A stretch of 43,134 nucleotides of DNA from Candidatus Tanganyikabacteria bacterium (GTDB taxonomy: Bacteria > Cyanobacteriota > Sericytochromatia > S15B-MN24 > VGJW01): NCBI GenBank assembly GCA_016867235.1, contig VGJY01000012.1:1-43134 (forward strand). The letters are read 5' to 3'. The notes beneath the pieces were generated by a model. The model ran no database searches and was not told the DNA's origin. It was given only the letters and a program-made list of their open reading frames with translations. A program made the position numbers and the translations under genes. Below are positions 7,707 through 16,177 of this stretch, piece by piece. Numbering within the stretch: position 1 is the stretch's first letter; every line of letters starts with the position of its first letter.

Positions 7707-8339
7707 CTACCGGCCCGCCAGTTCGGCGGTCTGGCGCTTGGTCAGCTTGTTGTGGAACGAGCCGGTCAGCTTCCCGGCGGCGTACCCGCCCAGGGCGATG
7801 GTGCCGCCCGGGCCCGCGCCGTGGGCCTTGCCGCCCGCCACCACCACGGCCTTGTCGGCATGCAGGGCGCCGTCCGCGTCGTAGGGCGCGAAGGTGAGGT
7901 CCGCGCCGGACCTGCCGAGCTTCCAGGCCTTCTGGCCTTCCTTGTCCCAGAGATCGGGCGAGCCGGCCGCGTACTCTAGCAAGCCGGGGCTGCTGAACCT
8001 GGATCCGCCGGAACTCTTGGCGGTCGCCGCGCCGGACATCCGCATGGCCTGCCCCGTCGAGGACCGGGCGGCGCTCGCCGCGCCCTTGCCCGCGTCTCCC
8101 GAAAACGCGCCGCCGCCGCCCGCGCTCTTGCCGGCGCCGCCCACCAGGTCCGCATTCCGGGTGCCTGGCTGCACCGCGTCGGCGTCGAAGGTGACGCTGG
8201 TCGTGTCGCTCTTGACCTCCCAGTGCCCCTTGCCGGCTCCGGCCGGGGGCGGCGGCACCTGGGCAAGCGCGCCCTGCCCGCAGACTCCCAGTAGCGCTCC
8301 GCAGATCGTCCCGATCGCAAGGATTCGCCGCACACCCAT
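7707..8339 (-). CDS. Small secreted Gly/Ala/Ser-rich protein
   Basis: Starting at ATG 8339, with GAGGAAG nearby upstream, the product has 210 residues. The signal peptide ends at about residue 26 (CGQGALA). The mature part begins with a short Pro run, then a Gly/Ala/Ser-rich low-complexity stretch (about 70-115), and ends in a more ordered region with WDKEGQKAWKLGR, ADLTFAPYDADG and GGTIALGGYAAGKLTGSFHN. No known domain is recognised. It is the first gene of a likely two-gene operon with the EF-hand protein and might act with it outside the cell or in the envelope, which is inference from linkage only. Confidence 0.65.
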   Translation of the reverse strand: MGVRRILAIGTICGALLGVCGQGALAQVPPPPAGAGKGHWEVKSDTTSVTFDADAVQPGTRNADLVGGAGKSAGGGGAFSGDAGKGAASAARSSTGQAMRMSGAATAKSSGGSRFSSPGLLEYAAGSPDLWDKEGQKAWKLGRSGADLTFAPYDADGALHADKAVVVAGGKAHGAGPGGTIALGGYAAGKLTGSFHNKLTKRQTAELAGR

Positions 8340-8437
8340 GGCAACTTCCTCCCCGTACTGGCAATGGTCGCCGAACTCTCGCGCCCCCTTGGCGCGCTTG
8401 CCCGATCTTACCAATCCGTAGTCAGAACGGATCCGGG

Positions 8438-11125
8438 TCAATACACCATCAGGTGTTCGAAAGTTTCGAGGTGAGCATGTGCGGCCTGCGTCGTCTCGGC
8501 CTCGAGGTCCCGGCGGGCGCTTTTCGCGGCGGCCTCGGTCCCCGCTTCGGCCAGGTCCACGCCGAGGCGATGGATGTTCGCCACGTCGATGTCGGTTTCG
8601 AGAAACTCGCCCAGGGCGCCGATCACGTCCTCGGGCTTGCCGTTTCCGCGGCTGCCGGTCTTGAGCTCCAGCCGGATCGAGACCGCGTCCTCGGGCCGGA
8701 CGGCCAGGATCAGCGGGCGCAGGTCGACGGTCCTGGTACCCGTCTTGGCGGTCTTGACGTAAGGGATTTCCTGCCGGGCGAGGAACGCATCCCAGGCCGC
8801 GGCGGGCACCGGTTCGGCCAGCACGACGCGGTAGCTCGCCGCTTCCACCAGGGCCATCGCGGACGGCCCCTTGACCGGCACCTCCCATGCCGCGGTGAGC
8901 TGGACCTCGGGTGGCAGCGCCGCGTTGAGGCGTGCCGCGTAGTCGGCCGGATCGAGCGCCTCGCCCAGGTACACGTCCACCAGTTCGGCTTCGCTGGTGA
9001 TCCCGAGCGCCAGTGGCGCGGCGAACTCCACGCTCGGCCGCGGATTGAAGCCCCGCGAGAACGTCACCGGCAAGGCGGCCCGGCGCAACGCGCGCTCGAA
9101 GAGGCGCATCACGTCCAGGTGCGAGATCCAGCGCACGTCGCCCAGCTTGGTGAAACGCGCCCGCAACCGCTGCACCTTCTCGCGGGGCGGATGGTTGTCG
9201 GCAATCTCGAAATCGGGCTGGCGGGGCGGGGCCGAGCAGTCGATCTTGTCGAGGGCCTTGCCGGCCAGGTCGTGGTGCACGTCCAGGCGGAAGCACACGC
9301 CGCAGCCCCAGCACTTCTTGGAGCAGTGGTCGTTCTGGTACAGTTCGTCGGCAAGCTTGTCGTCCCGCACCAGGTGGCGCTTGGTGATCCCCGAGTCGAT
9401 CGCGTCCCAGGGCAGCGTCCAGTCGTATTCCCAGCGGGTGTGGGCATAGAATCCGAAATCCACGCCCACCTCCTGGGCCGCCCGCGCCCATAGCTCGGGC
9501 CGGTGATGCTCCGACCACGCGTCATGAGCCGCGCCGAGTTCCCAGGCCCGCTTGACCAGGCGGCACAGCCGCCGGTCGCCTCGCGAGAGGACGGCCTCGA
9601 GTTCCGAAGTGTGCTTGTCGTGGGCGCTGACCTTGACGCCGCGCTTGCGCATCTCGGCGAAGAGATACTGCTGCTTGGCCGTGATCTGGTCGAGATCGTC
9701 CTGCGCCCGCCACTGGAACGGCACGTGCGGCTTGGGGACGAAGGTCGAGACCGTCAGGTTGATGCGAATCGGCGGCCGTGGGCGCGAGTCGGCTCTGCGA
9801 AGCTCGTCGCAATCCCGCTTGATCTTGTCGATGAGGTCCACGATGGCCGTGACGTCCTCGTGTGTCTCGCCCGGCAAGCCGATCATCAGGTAGAGTTTCA
9901 GCGCCTGCCAGCCCGCCCGGTAGGTCTCGCGGATGGCGTAGCGGATCTCCTCCTCGGAGATGTTCTTGTTGATGATGTCCCGCATGCGCTGCGACCCAGC
10001 CTCGGGCGCGAAGGTGAAGGTGCTCTTGCGGATGTGCTGGGCCGCCGTGGCCATTTCCAGCGAGAAGGAGTCCACCCGGAGGCTGGGGAGGCTCATGCTC
10101 GCTCCCAGCGGGCTGTTGGCCATCGTGAGGGGCTGCACGACCTCGCGGGATTGCGTGTAGTCGCCCGACGACAGCGAGAACAGGCTGTACTCCTCGTAGC
10201 CCGTGCAGCGGATGGTCTGGCTGGTGAGGGAGACGACGTCCTCGGCCTTGCGTTCGCGCACCGGCAGGTAGATGAAACCCGCCTGGCAGTACCGGCAGCC
10301 CGCGTCGCAGCCGCGGCGCACCTCGGTCGGCACGCGGTCGTGGACGATCGGCACGTACGGGACCGGCGTCTCGGTGGGGTGGAAGTCGTTCTGCAACTCC
10401 TGGACCGTGCGCTTGCGGACCGGGAGAGAGACGTCCGGATCGGGTACGAAGCGGGCGATCGGCTGGTTGGGCCCCAGGTACTCCACGCCGTAGAACTGCG
10501 GGACGTACACGCCGGAAATCCGCGTGAGGGCCTTCAGGGCCTCCTGCCGCGGCGTGCCGTGGGTCTTGAACGAGTGGAACGCGTCGACGAGGTCGTGCAC
10601 GACGTCTTCGCCGTCGCCCACGACCACGAAGTCGACGAAGTCGGCGAAGGGCTCCGGGTTGAAACTGTTGGGACCGCCGGCGAAAACGAGCGGCCAGTCC
10701 CCGGTCTCGCGGTCCTGGCGTTCGACCGGGATGCCCGCCAGGGCCAGCATGTTGAGGATGTTCGTGTACGTGAGCTCGTACGAGAGCGAGAAGCCGATCC
10801 CGTCGAACTCGGTGAGCGGCCGCAGGGATTCGAGGCCGAACAGGGGGAAGCCCGCCTCGCGCATGGCGCGCTCCATGTCGGGCGCCGGGGCGAAGACGCG
10901 CTCGCACAGGGCGTCGGCCCGGCGATTGAGCAACTGGTAGAGGATCTTGCTGCCAAGGTGGCTCATCCCGACCTCGTAGAGATCGGGAAACGCGAGCGCG
11001 AGCCGCACGGTGACGTCGTCCCAGGCCTTGCGCGTGGCGCCCCACTCGTTGCCCAGATAGCGCGCCGGCTTCTCCACCCGTCGCAAGATGGCTTCGAGAC
11101 GGGCTTTTCGCTCAGCTGCGGTCAT
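8438..11125 (-). CDS. B12-binding radical SAM protein fused to DUF2344 (TIGR03960/TIGR03936 type)
   Basis: Starting at ATG 11125 the product has 895 residues. The N-terminal part resembles the B12-binding-like domain of the TIGR03960 family (LAFPDLYEVGMSHLGSKILY, then FAGGPNSFNPEPFADF). The radical SAM cluster motif C-x3-C-x2-C is in RRGCDAGCRYCQAG (Cys 273, 277, 280). The Cys-rich segment HCSKKCWGCGVCF follows, and the last 240 residues, from about VQRLRARFTKLGDVRWISHL, match the radical SAM-linked DUF2344 domain. In many bacteria these are separate adjacent genes; fusion is also common. The reaction is not established. An upstream in-frame ATG at 11215 would read through the terminator and promoter, so 11125 is preferred. 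Confidence 0.9.
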   Translation of the reverse strand: MTAAERKARLEAILRRVEKPARYLGNEWGATRKAWDDVTVRLALAFPDLYEVGMSHLGSKILYQLLNRRADALCERVFAPAPDMERAMREAGFPLFGLESLRPLTEFDGIGFSLSYELTYTNILNMLALAGIPVERQDRETGDWPLVFAGGPNSFNPEPFADFVDFVVVGDGEDVVHDLVDAFHSFKTHGTPRQEALKALTRISGVYVPQFYGVEYLGPNQPIARFVPDPDVSLPVRKRTVQELQNDFHPTETPVPYVPIVHDRVPTEVRRGCDAGCRYCQAGFIYLPVRERKAEDVVSLTSQTIRCTGYEEYSLFSLSSGDYTQSREVVQPLTMANSPLGASMSLPSLRVDSFSLEMATAAQHIRKSTFTFAPEAGSQRMRDIINKNISEEEIRYAIRETYRAGWQALKLYLMIGLPGETHEDVTAIVDLIDKIKRDCDELRRADSRPRPPIRINLTVSTFVPKPHVPFQWRAQDDLDQITAKQQYLFAEMRKRGVKVSAHDKHTSELEAVLSRGDRRLCRLVKRAWELGAAHDAWSEHHRPELWARAAQEVGVDFGFYAHTRWEYDWTLPWDAIDSGITKRHLVRDDKLADELYQNDHCSKKCWGCGVCFRLDVHHDLAGKALDKIDCSAPPRQPDFEIADNHPPREKVQRLRARFTKLGDVRWISHLDVMRLFERALRRAALPVTFSRGFNPRPSVEFAAPLALGITSEAELVDVYLGEALDPADYAARLNAALPPEVQLTAAWEVPVKGPSAMALVEAASYRVVLAEPVPAAAWDAFLARQEIPYVKTAKTGTRTVDLRPLILAVRPEDAVSIRLELKTGSRGNGKPEDVIGALGEFLETDIDVANIHRLGVDLAEAGTEAAAKSARRDLEAETTQAAHAHLETFEHLMVY

Positions 11126-11132
11126 ACCCCTA

Positions 11133-11138
11133 AGTATA
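11133..11138 (-). promoter_or_regulatory. -10 element TATACT, possible leaderless start
   Basis: On the minus strand TATACT is followed by exactly 7 bases and then ATG 11125. No Shine-Dalgarno sequence fits in that space, so the mRNA would begin at or very near the start codon. The terminator of the upstream gene ends 11 bases before this hexamer. Confidence 0.5.
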
Positions 11139-11148
11139 GCGGCCCCGC

Positions 11149-11180
11149 AAAAAGAAAGAGGAGGCAGGTTGAGTGCCTCC
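11149..11180 (-). terminator. Rho-independent terminator of the transglycosylase gene
   Basis: On the minus strand GGAGGCA pairs with TGCCTCC around a 7-base loop, and TCTTTCTTTTT follows directly. It lies downstream of the minus-strand gene that ends at 11322 and just before the promoter of the radical SAM gene. Confidence 0.8.
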
Positions 11181-11321
11181 GGTCGCCCGGAACCGCGGTC
11201 ATGGGCCGCTGGCAACAGCTCGATCGTTGCCGCCCCGAAGGTTCGGGGTCTTTGTCCTGGCGGAAGACCAGTCTAAGCGAAAGTTCCGAGGCATTACAAG
11301 TGCCGGAGCGCACAAAAAACG

Positions 11322-12002
11322 CTAGTTTAACTGGCCGGCAAGCGGCGCGTAGCGTCTGGATTGCCGGAGCACCGACGTGATGTACCCGCGGTTGCGGTAG
11401 TTGCCCCGGCTGATCATCGTGCGGCGGCCGCCGTTGTAGTAGCTGAGCGCTGCGTTGATGTCCCCGTCGTACTCCCGGAGCCGATCCTTCAGGAAGAACG
11501 TGCCAAGCAGCAGGTTGGTCTCCGGATCGGTCAGGTCGTAGGACTTCAGGCCGAGCTTCCGCGCCAGCGGGCGCGCCGTGCTGGGAAGCAGTTGCATCAG
11601 GCCGATCGCGCCCTTGTGCGACACGGCCTTGGGGTTGAAGCGCGACTCGACGTAGACGATACCGGCAATCAGATCGGCGGGCAGATCGTAGCGCTTGGCG
11701 ACCTTGCCGATGGCGTTTGCGTAGGGATACGGCGGCCGCGCAGCGGCGCGGTTTGGGGTGGCCGGCGGCACGAGCCGCGTGTAGGCCGGATTTACTTTCT
11801 CCCGCCAGTCGGCGACGATCGCCCGGTCGGGCATGCTGGCGGGCGTCCAGAGCGCGTCCTGGCGGAGCGCGCTGAGGAATGCCAGCGCCATGGTGGCGGG
11901 CAACAGTACGGCCAGCCGCGCCGCGATCGCTCGCCAGCCGGCCGGCGGGGCGCCTGCGAGGGCCGTGATCGAGGTAGCCGAAACCATCGCCTGTCCTTCC
12001 AA
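11322..12002 (-). CDS. Lytic transglycosylase (SLT domain)
   Basis: The product has up to 226 residues; ATG 11987 is an alternative start five codons later. A hydrophobic segment at about 28-46 is a signal anchor or signal peptide. The SLT domain spans about 95-215, with the catalytic Glu119 in YVESRFNPKAVS, then GAIGLMQLLPSTA, NLLLGTFFLKD and ALSYYNGG, all standard motifs of family 1 lytic transglycosylases. Such enzymes cleave the MurNAc-GlcNAc bond of peptidoglycan and form 1,6-anhydro ends, acting outside the cytoplasmic membrane. The gene stands alone between the UbiA gene and a clear terminator. Confidence 0.9.
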   Translation of the reverse strand: MEGQAMVSATSITALAGAPPAGWRAIAARLAVLLPATMALAFLSALRQDALWTPASMPDRAIVADWREKVNPAYTRLVPPATPNRAAARPPYPYANAIGKVAKRYDLPADLIAGIVYVESRFNPKAVSHKGAIGLMQLLPSTARPLARKLGLKSYDLTDPETNLLLGTFFLKDRLREYDGDINAALSYYNGGRRTMISRGNYRNRGYITSVLRQSRRYAPLAGQLN

Positions 12003-12084
12003 ATCCGGGTCGGCAGGCGTGGTTGGTGCGACGTCGTTGCTATGGTGAGTGGGTGGAGGACCGACCCTCCCCTGGTGGGGAGGA

Positions 12085-13089
12085 TCAGCCTAACAGGGAA
12101 CTAAGGGTTGGTAAAGCCAAGGTCGCGGCCGACGTGGCCATGGCGGCCCCGAAGACCGCCACGGCGGCCACGTACGCCCACCCGGGCGGCGTCGGCCTGC
12201 GGAAGAAGGCTATCTGCAGACCGATCTGCACGACAGCCAGGCCGCATAGCGCGATCACGGCCGCCAGGTCCTGCGGCGCGGCGAGTATCGCGGCGGTCAG
12301 GATGGCCGTATCGATCAGCATGGCGCCGATCAGCAGCCCCATCTCGCGGCCCAGGAGGGCCGACAGCGACCGGATGCCCACCCGGCGTTCGCCCTCGACC
12401 TTGTTGAGGGCGGCCAGGATCAGCAGGCCGACCGCGCCGAACGAGAAGCTGAGGGCCAGGATCCCGGACAGGAAGGTGACGGGGCCGAACATCAGGTTGC
12501 CCGCAACCCACGGGAAAGCGACCGAGAGGACGCCGAAGAACAGCCCGCTCCACCAGGTGTTGCGCCGCAGCGACAGGGGCGGGGCGTTGACCGCGAAGAT
12601 GATCGCGAGCGAGGCGATGGTCATGTAGAACAGGCCGCCGCCCTCGGCGGACCCCACCCCGAGGGTGGCGCTCAAGCGCGCCCCCAGGCCGTGGTCGAGA
12701 AGCTGCGCGAAGAGCAGGATGACCATCCCCATCAGCCCCATCTGCGCGATGACGGTATCCGTGGACAGGCGGCCGGACGGCAGGGGCCTGCCGGGATGGT
12801 TGATCGCGTCGATGTCGCGGTCGAAGAGCGAGTTGACCACCGCGTTCATGCCGGCCAGCATCGGTCCGGCGAGCACCAGGCCGAGCAGCACCCGGGAGAC
12901 GTGGGAGGCGTCGGGCGCAAGCTGGCCGCTGGCCAGGGCGCCGCAGAAGAAGGCCGCCATCGGCAGCAGCCAACCCGGAGGATGGCTCAGCTCGAGGGAG
13001 AGCCGCCAACCCGGAACCGAACGCTCTGAATGAAAACTGACGCGAAGGCGCTCCGACGCCCGCAATGGGGCGGGAACTGCGTGGTGCAT
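12085..13089 (-). CDS. UbiA-family prenyltransferase, ChlG/BchG-like
   Basis: The product has 334 residues with about eight or nine membrane segments. The first motif, NSLFDRDIDAINHPGRPLPS (86-105), gives N86, D90 and D94 and strongly resembles chlorophyll/bacteriochlorophyll synthases. The second motif region reads AALNKVEGERRVGIRSL (226-242), where ChlG-type enzymes have an NDFKS-(I/V)-EGDR block: the leading Asp is replaced by Ala227 and the later Asp by Glu234. UbiA enzymes use both Asp-rich motifs to hold Mg-diphosphate, so the substrate or activity may differ. No pigment gene is nearby. The start ATG 13089 has AGGAAGG upstream, and a plausible promoter lies about 120 bases further up. 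Confidence 0.8.
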   Translation of the reverse strand: MHHAVPAPLRASERLRVSFHSERSVPGWRLSLELSHPPGWLLPMAAFFCGALASGQLAPDASHVSRVLLGLVLAGPMLAGMNAVVNSLFDRDIDAINHPGRPLPSGRLSTDTVIAQMGLMGMVILLFAQLLDHGLGARLSATLGVGSAEGGGLFYMTIASLAIIFAVNAPPLSLRRNTWWSGLFFGVLSVAFPWVAGNLMFGPVTFLSGILALSFSFGAVGLLILAALNKVEGERRVGIRSLSALLGREMGLLIGAMLIDTAILTAAILAAPQDLAAVIALCGLAVVQIGLQIAFFRRPTPPGWAYVAAVAVFGAAMATSAATLALPTLSSLLG

Positions 13090-13180
13090 CTGGTGACCTT
13101 CCTGAAGCGAGATCGCCGTTGAACTCGAAACCGGAGAACGAACCGGTAGATCTGGTCAGCCGAGATTATGAAAACGAGTA

Positions 13181-13210
13181 ACCAGGGGCGACAGCGCCCC
13201 GGCACCTGGT
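13181..13210 (-). promoter_or_regulatory. Hairpin at the 5' end of the UbiA leader
   Basis: ACCAGG (13181-13186) pairs with CCTGGT (13205-13210) and encloses a second stem, GGCG-ACAG-CGCC. On the minus strand it lies at the very start of a leader of about 120 nt. TTACTCGTTTT follows it, so it could protect the 5' end or act in attenuation. I see no match to a known riboswitch. Confidence 0.4.
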
Positions 13211-13216
13211 AGGACA

Positions 13217-13245
13217 ATGTTAGCGTTTGTTTAAAAGGAAGTAAA
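13217..13245 (-). promoter_or_regulatory. Probable promoter of the UbiA gene
   Basis: On the minus strand TTTACT (13245-13240) and TAACAT (13222-13217) are separated by 17 bases, matching four of six consensus positions each. The stretch just upstream is AT-rich in an otherwise GC-rich region. The predicted start is near 13210. Confidence 0.5.
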
Positions 13246-13307
13246 GAACATTTGAATAAATCTTAACCCAATCTTTCCGTTCCTGCGAAAGACGACACGA
13301 ATGAAGG

Positions 13308-13334
13308 AGACCCCTCCGGGGGGCGGAGGGGTCT
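13308..13334. terminator. Strong hairpin in the 600-bp gap
   Basis: AGACCCCTCC (13308-13317) pairs with GGAGGGGTCT (13325-13334) around a 7-base loop, with AACCGTTT following on the plus strand. It sits in the gap between divergent genes, upstream of both, so what it terminates is unclear; it could end a short unannotated RNA. Confidence 0.5.
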
Positions 13335-13691
13335 AACCGTTTGGGGGGTTGAGTGCGGCCTCCGGGTTGGCGTCGGAGGACGGGTCGGGAAAGGGGTCGG
13401 ATAGAACCGCCGGCGCGGCCGGAGGGCGGGCAATCACGGCAGAAGGGATGAAGGCGGAATCTGGGACGAGTGCCTTCCGGCCGGGCGGTTCCTGGTGTCG
13501 ACTCCCGGGCCAGGCCCGGAGTCGAGAGGGGTTCCGATGGAGCCCACTTTAGAGGAAACCGTTTCTCCGCAGCGGTGAACTTTGTCACCAGTTGGGAGAA
13601 GGTGGGCGGTATTAACTCATCATTAACGCCGGGCGCGAATCTCTCCGGGCCGCGCGGCTCAAGAAGGTAGGGGAACCCCACCGTTCGACGC
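13335..13691. other. Intergenic region upstream of the phospholipase D-like gene
   Basis: No gene is supported here. It holds a long hairpin: TCGACTCCCGGGCC (13498-13511) opposite GGCCCGGAGTCGA (13513-13525) with one bulged base. After 13550 the sequence becomes AT-richer (ATTAACTCATCATTAACG at about 13613), which may hold the promoter of the downstream gene. I see no convincing -35/-10 pair. Confidence 0.4.
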
Positions 13692-14972
13692 GTGAAAGCC
13701 ATGAAAGCCCCAGCAAGACGCCTGATCCTTGTCGCCGCCCTCCTGGCGGCGGGCTGCGGAGTGCAGCCTGGCCGGCTTGCCGGCTCGTCGGGATCGGACG
13801 CGCTCGGTACCCGGTCCATCCAGGCATTGCCGCCGACCGGGTTCTTCGACCAGGACGAGATCTTCCCGCATGCCTTGAAGCTCATCGAGAGCGCCCGCAC
13901 CGACATCTGCCTCGACATGTTCTACATGGGCGGCAAGGTCGGCGAGGACGTCGCCAGGGCGCTGGTGGCCAAGAAGCAGGCCGGTCTCGACGTGAAGGTG
14001 CTCTACGATCCCGGCCAGGGCTACAAGGAGCCCATCCGGAAGACCGTCCGGCCGGTCATGGCGTTGCTCAAGGACGGCGGAGTCGAGACCTTGCCGTTCC
14101 CGGTGAGCAAGTTGCGGGGCATCGCGCCCATCAAGGCCGACCACAACAAGGTGCTGATCGTCGACGGCAAGGCGGCATTCGTCGGCGGCATGAACTTCGC
14201 CGACGTCAACGCCCCCAACCACGACCTCATGGTGCAGGTCGGCGGCCCGAGCGCGGCGTACATGAAGGCGGTGTTCAAGCTCAACTGGGCGCTGGCCGCC
14301 TCCAAGGCCAAGAAATACGAAGTCGCGGACGCCGAGACCGACCTGGCCGGCGAGGAGGCGTACGAGTCCGAGGTGCTGGGCGTCCCGCCGCAGCCGCCGG
14401 GAGCGCCGGGCGGCACGCCGGTCGAGGAAGACGCCGTGTCGGTGACGCACTCGGGCCTGTATGGCTTCCCGACGCGACCGCAGGTCGCCTCGCTGATCGA
14501 TAACGCTCGCAAGCGCATTTGGCTCCAGATGTTCGTCCTGGCCGACGACGACATGTGCGAGCGCCTCAAGAAGGCGGCCGAGCGCGGCGTCGAGGTCAAG
14601 GTCCTCACCGACCCCAACAAGTTCGCATTCGCCATCAACCTGGGCGGCATGCCCAACCTGGGCGCGGTCAAGAAGTTCCGCGGCACGCCGGTCCAGATCC
14701 AGTTCTTCAACACGAAGTCCGACGAGCAGATGCACATCAAGATGTGCCTCTTCGACGACGACCAGGTGGCCGTGGGCTCGACCAACTGGACCAAGGCGGG
14801 CTTCGACAGCAACAGCGAGACCACCCTGATCGCCCGCAGCACGCGGCTGCACCGGCAACTCGGCAAGATCTTCACCCGCGACTGGCTGGCCGCGACGGCC
14901 GCCAACCCGCCCAGTCAGCTCTCGCCGGGCTGGAAGGGCACCGTCGCCGACTTCATCTCCTTCTTGTTCTGA
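13692..14972 (+). CDS. Phospholipase D-like lipoprotein (two HKD motifs)
   Basis: The product has 426 residues from GTG 13692 or 423 from ATG 13701. A lipoprotein signal ends in the lipobox LLAAGC, so it is probably membrane-anchored outside the cytoplasm. Two phospholipase D motifs are complete: DHNKVLIVDG with H151, K153 and D158, followed by GGMNFAD; and QMHIKMCLFDD with H348, K350 and D355, followed by GSTNW. The pair builds one active site by pseudo-dimerisation. This family includes cardiolipin synthases, phospholipases and nucleases; a Pro-rich linker (VPPQPPGAPGG) separates the halves. The substrate is not clear. It is convergent with the PHP lipoprotein gene, with only 6 bases between the stops. 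Confidence 0.88.
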   Translation: MKAMKAPARRLILVAALLAAGCGVQPGRLAGSSGSDALGTRSIQALPPTGFFDQDEIFPHALKLIESARTDICLDMFYMGGKVGEDVARALVAKKQAGLDVKVLYDPGQGYKEPIRKTVRPVMALLKDGGVETLPFPVSKLRGIAPIKADHNKVLIVDGKAAFVGGMNFADVNAPNHDLMVQVGGPSAAYMKAVFKLNWALAASKAKKYEVADAETDLAGEEAYESEVLGVPPQPPGAPGGTPVEEDAVSVTHSGLYGFPTRPQVASLIDNARKRIWLQMFVLADDDMCERLKKAAERGVEVKVLTDPNKFAFAINLGGMPNLGAVKKFRGTPVQIQFFNTKSDEQMHIKMCLFDDDQVAVGSTNWTKAGFDSNSETTLIARSTRLHRQLGKIFTRDWLAATAANPPSQLSPGWKGTVADFISFLF

Positions 14973-14978
14973 CCGCGG

Positions 14979-16067
14979 CTACCGCAGGTAGATCGCGCCG
15001 GTCATGGCCTGCATCCGGCGGATCGCGAAGTCCTCGTCGACGCGGGCGTAGACGAAGCGGTCGGTAGGCGCGGCATCGGCGGGCAACGTGAAGTCGTGCT
15101 GCCAGTCGGCGCTCGGCACCCTCGTCTGGAGGATCGGGCGCAACCCGACCATCAGGCGTAGCACGTTGCCCCTGGCATTCTTCGCGTGGACGCGGAAGGT
15201 GGCTCCCCGCGGCACGGCGTCGCCCACCATCGCACCGAAAGATCCGTCCCGGTCCGGATCGGCGGTCAACATGACGCGCTGCCTGCGCGGGTGCTCGGCC
15301 AGGAGCGTCCGCCCGGCGCGGATGCCCGCCAGGATTGCGGCTTCCGTGCGTTCGGTGGCGTACACGAGCGTGCAGGGTGACGCCAGGTTCTGCGGCTTGC
15401 GGTGGAAGTCCGACGCGGCGATCGGGCTGACCCGGGCGCCGGCGGCCAGCAGGTCGGCCCACCAGCCGACGGCCTCCTCGTTGCTCGATACGCTCTCGGG
15501 ATGGGGCACCGACGCCGCGAGCAAGGGGTTCATCCACCAGCCGTTCCAGACCTCGATGGCGTGGACGCGGGAGTCCCAGGTCAGGGGCTTCCAGGGGACG
15601 AAGCGGTTCCTCGGATGGTTGGCAACGACCGTGCCGCCGCGCCGCGCCGCCTCGTCGAGGCCCTGTTCCCGCGGCAACTTGACCAGCGGTTCGACGCCCG
15701 AAAAGCCGTGAACGCCCATGTGGTTGTCTTCGTGGTTGTCGCGCGCCTCCTCGGAATGGAGCATGACCAGCTCCTTCTCGGCCACGAACGCGGGATCCAG
15801 CCACTGGGTGGTCGTGTCGTGCTCGGAGAGGCCGAGGGCATCGAGGCCCTCCTTCTTCGCCATCCCGATGAGTTCGGGGACCGTGAACACGCCGTCGCTG
15901 TGCTTGCTATGGGCGTGGAGTTGCACGGCCAGCCAGGTCCCGGCGGAGGTGGCGCGCGCGTCGAAGCGCCGGGCCCCGTCCAGGCGCGCCTGCGGGGCGA
16001 CGCCGCAACCGAGCGCCAGGGCAGCCATGGCGGCGCAAAGAATCGTCCGAGCCCACGCAGCACGCAT
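14979..16067 (-). CDS. PHP-domain metallohydrolase lipoprotein (CehA/McbA-like)
   Basis: Starting at ATG 16067 (another ATG is directly upstream at 16070), the product has 362 residues. The signal ends in ALALGC, a lipobox, so it should be a lipoprotein. The PHP metal-binding motifs are present: QLHAHSKHSDG, LSEHDTTT, VVANHPRN and ASDFHRK. This is the pattern of CehA/McbA-type PHP hydrolases, which use metal ions for phosphoester or related hydrolysis. The last 100 residues look like a beta-sandwich (RVHAKNARGNVLRLMVG). No Shine-Dalgarno site is visible; TTAATGTAGGCTTAACA precedes the start. Confidence 0.85.
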   Translation of the reverse strand: MRAAWARTILCAAMAALALGCGVAPQARLDGARRFDARATSAGTWLAVQLHAHSKHSDGVFTVPELIGMAKKEGLDALGLSEHDTTTQWLDPAFVAEKELVMLHSEEARDNHEDNHMGVHGFSGVEPLVKLPREQGLDEAARRGGTVVANHPRNRFVPWKPLTWDSRVHAIEVWNGWWMNPLLAASVPHPESVSSNEEAVGWWADLLAAGARVSPIAASDFHRKPQNLASPCTLVYATERTEAAILAGIRAGRTLLAEHPRRQRVMLTADPDRDGSFGAMVGDAVPRGATFRVHAKNARGNVLRLMVGLRPILQTRVPSADWQHDFTLPADAAPTDRFVYARVDEDFAIRRMQAMTGAIYLR

Positions 16068-16177
16068 CATTGTTAAGCCTACATTAACAAAACCCAATCT
16101 TCATTACAAGACCCGGCGGTGGACCGGGTTGCGAGCCTGGCACTCGCACTCCCGCCCGGGTGAAGCGGGTGGGACCT

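Noticed and set aside
9503-11380. A 625-codon plus-strand frame over the radical SAM gene
   Set aside because: Its translation is Arg/Gly/Val-rich with no motifs; the opposite strand encodes a clear protein family.
13498-13525. Long hairpin in the gap before the phospholipase D-like gene as a riboswitch
   Set aside because: I find no conserved core of the cyclic di-GMP, cobalamin or other known riboswitches around it.
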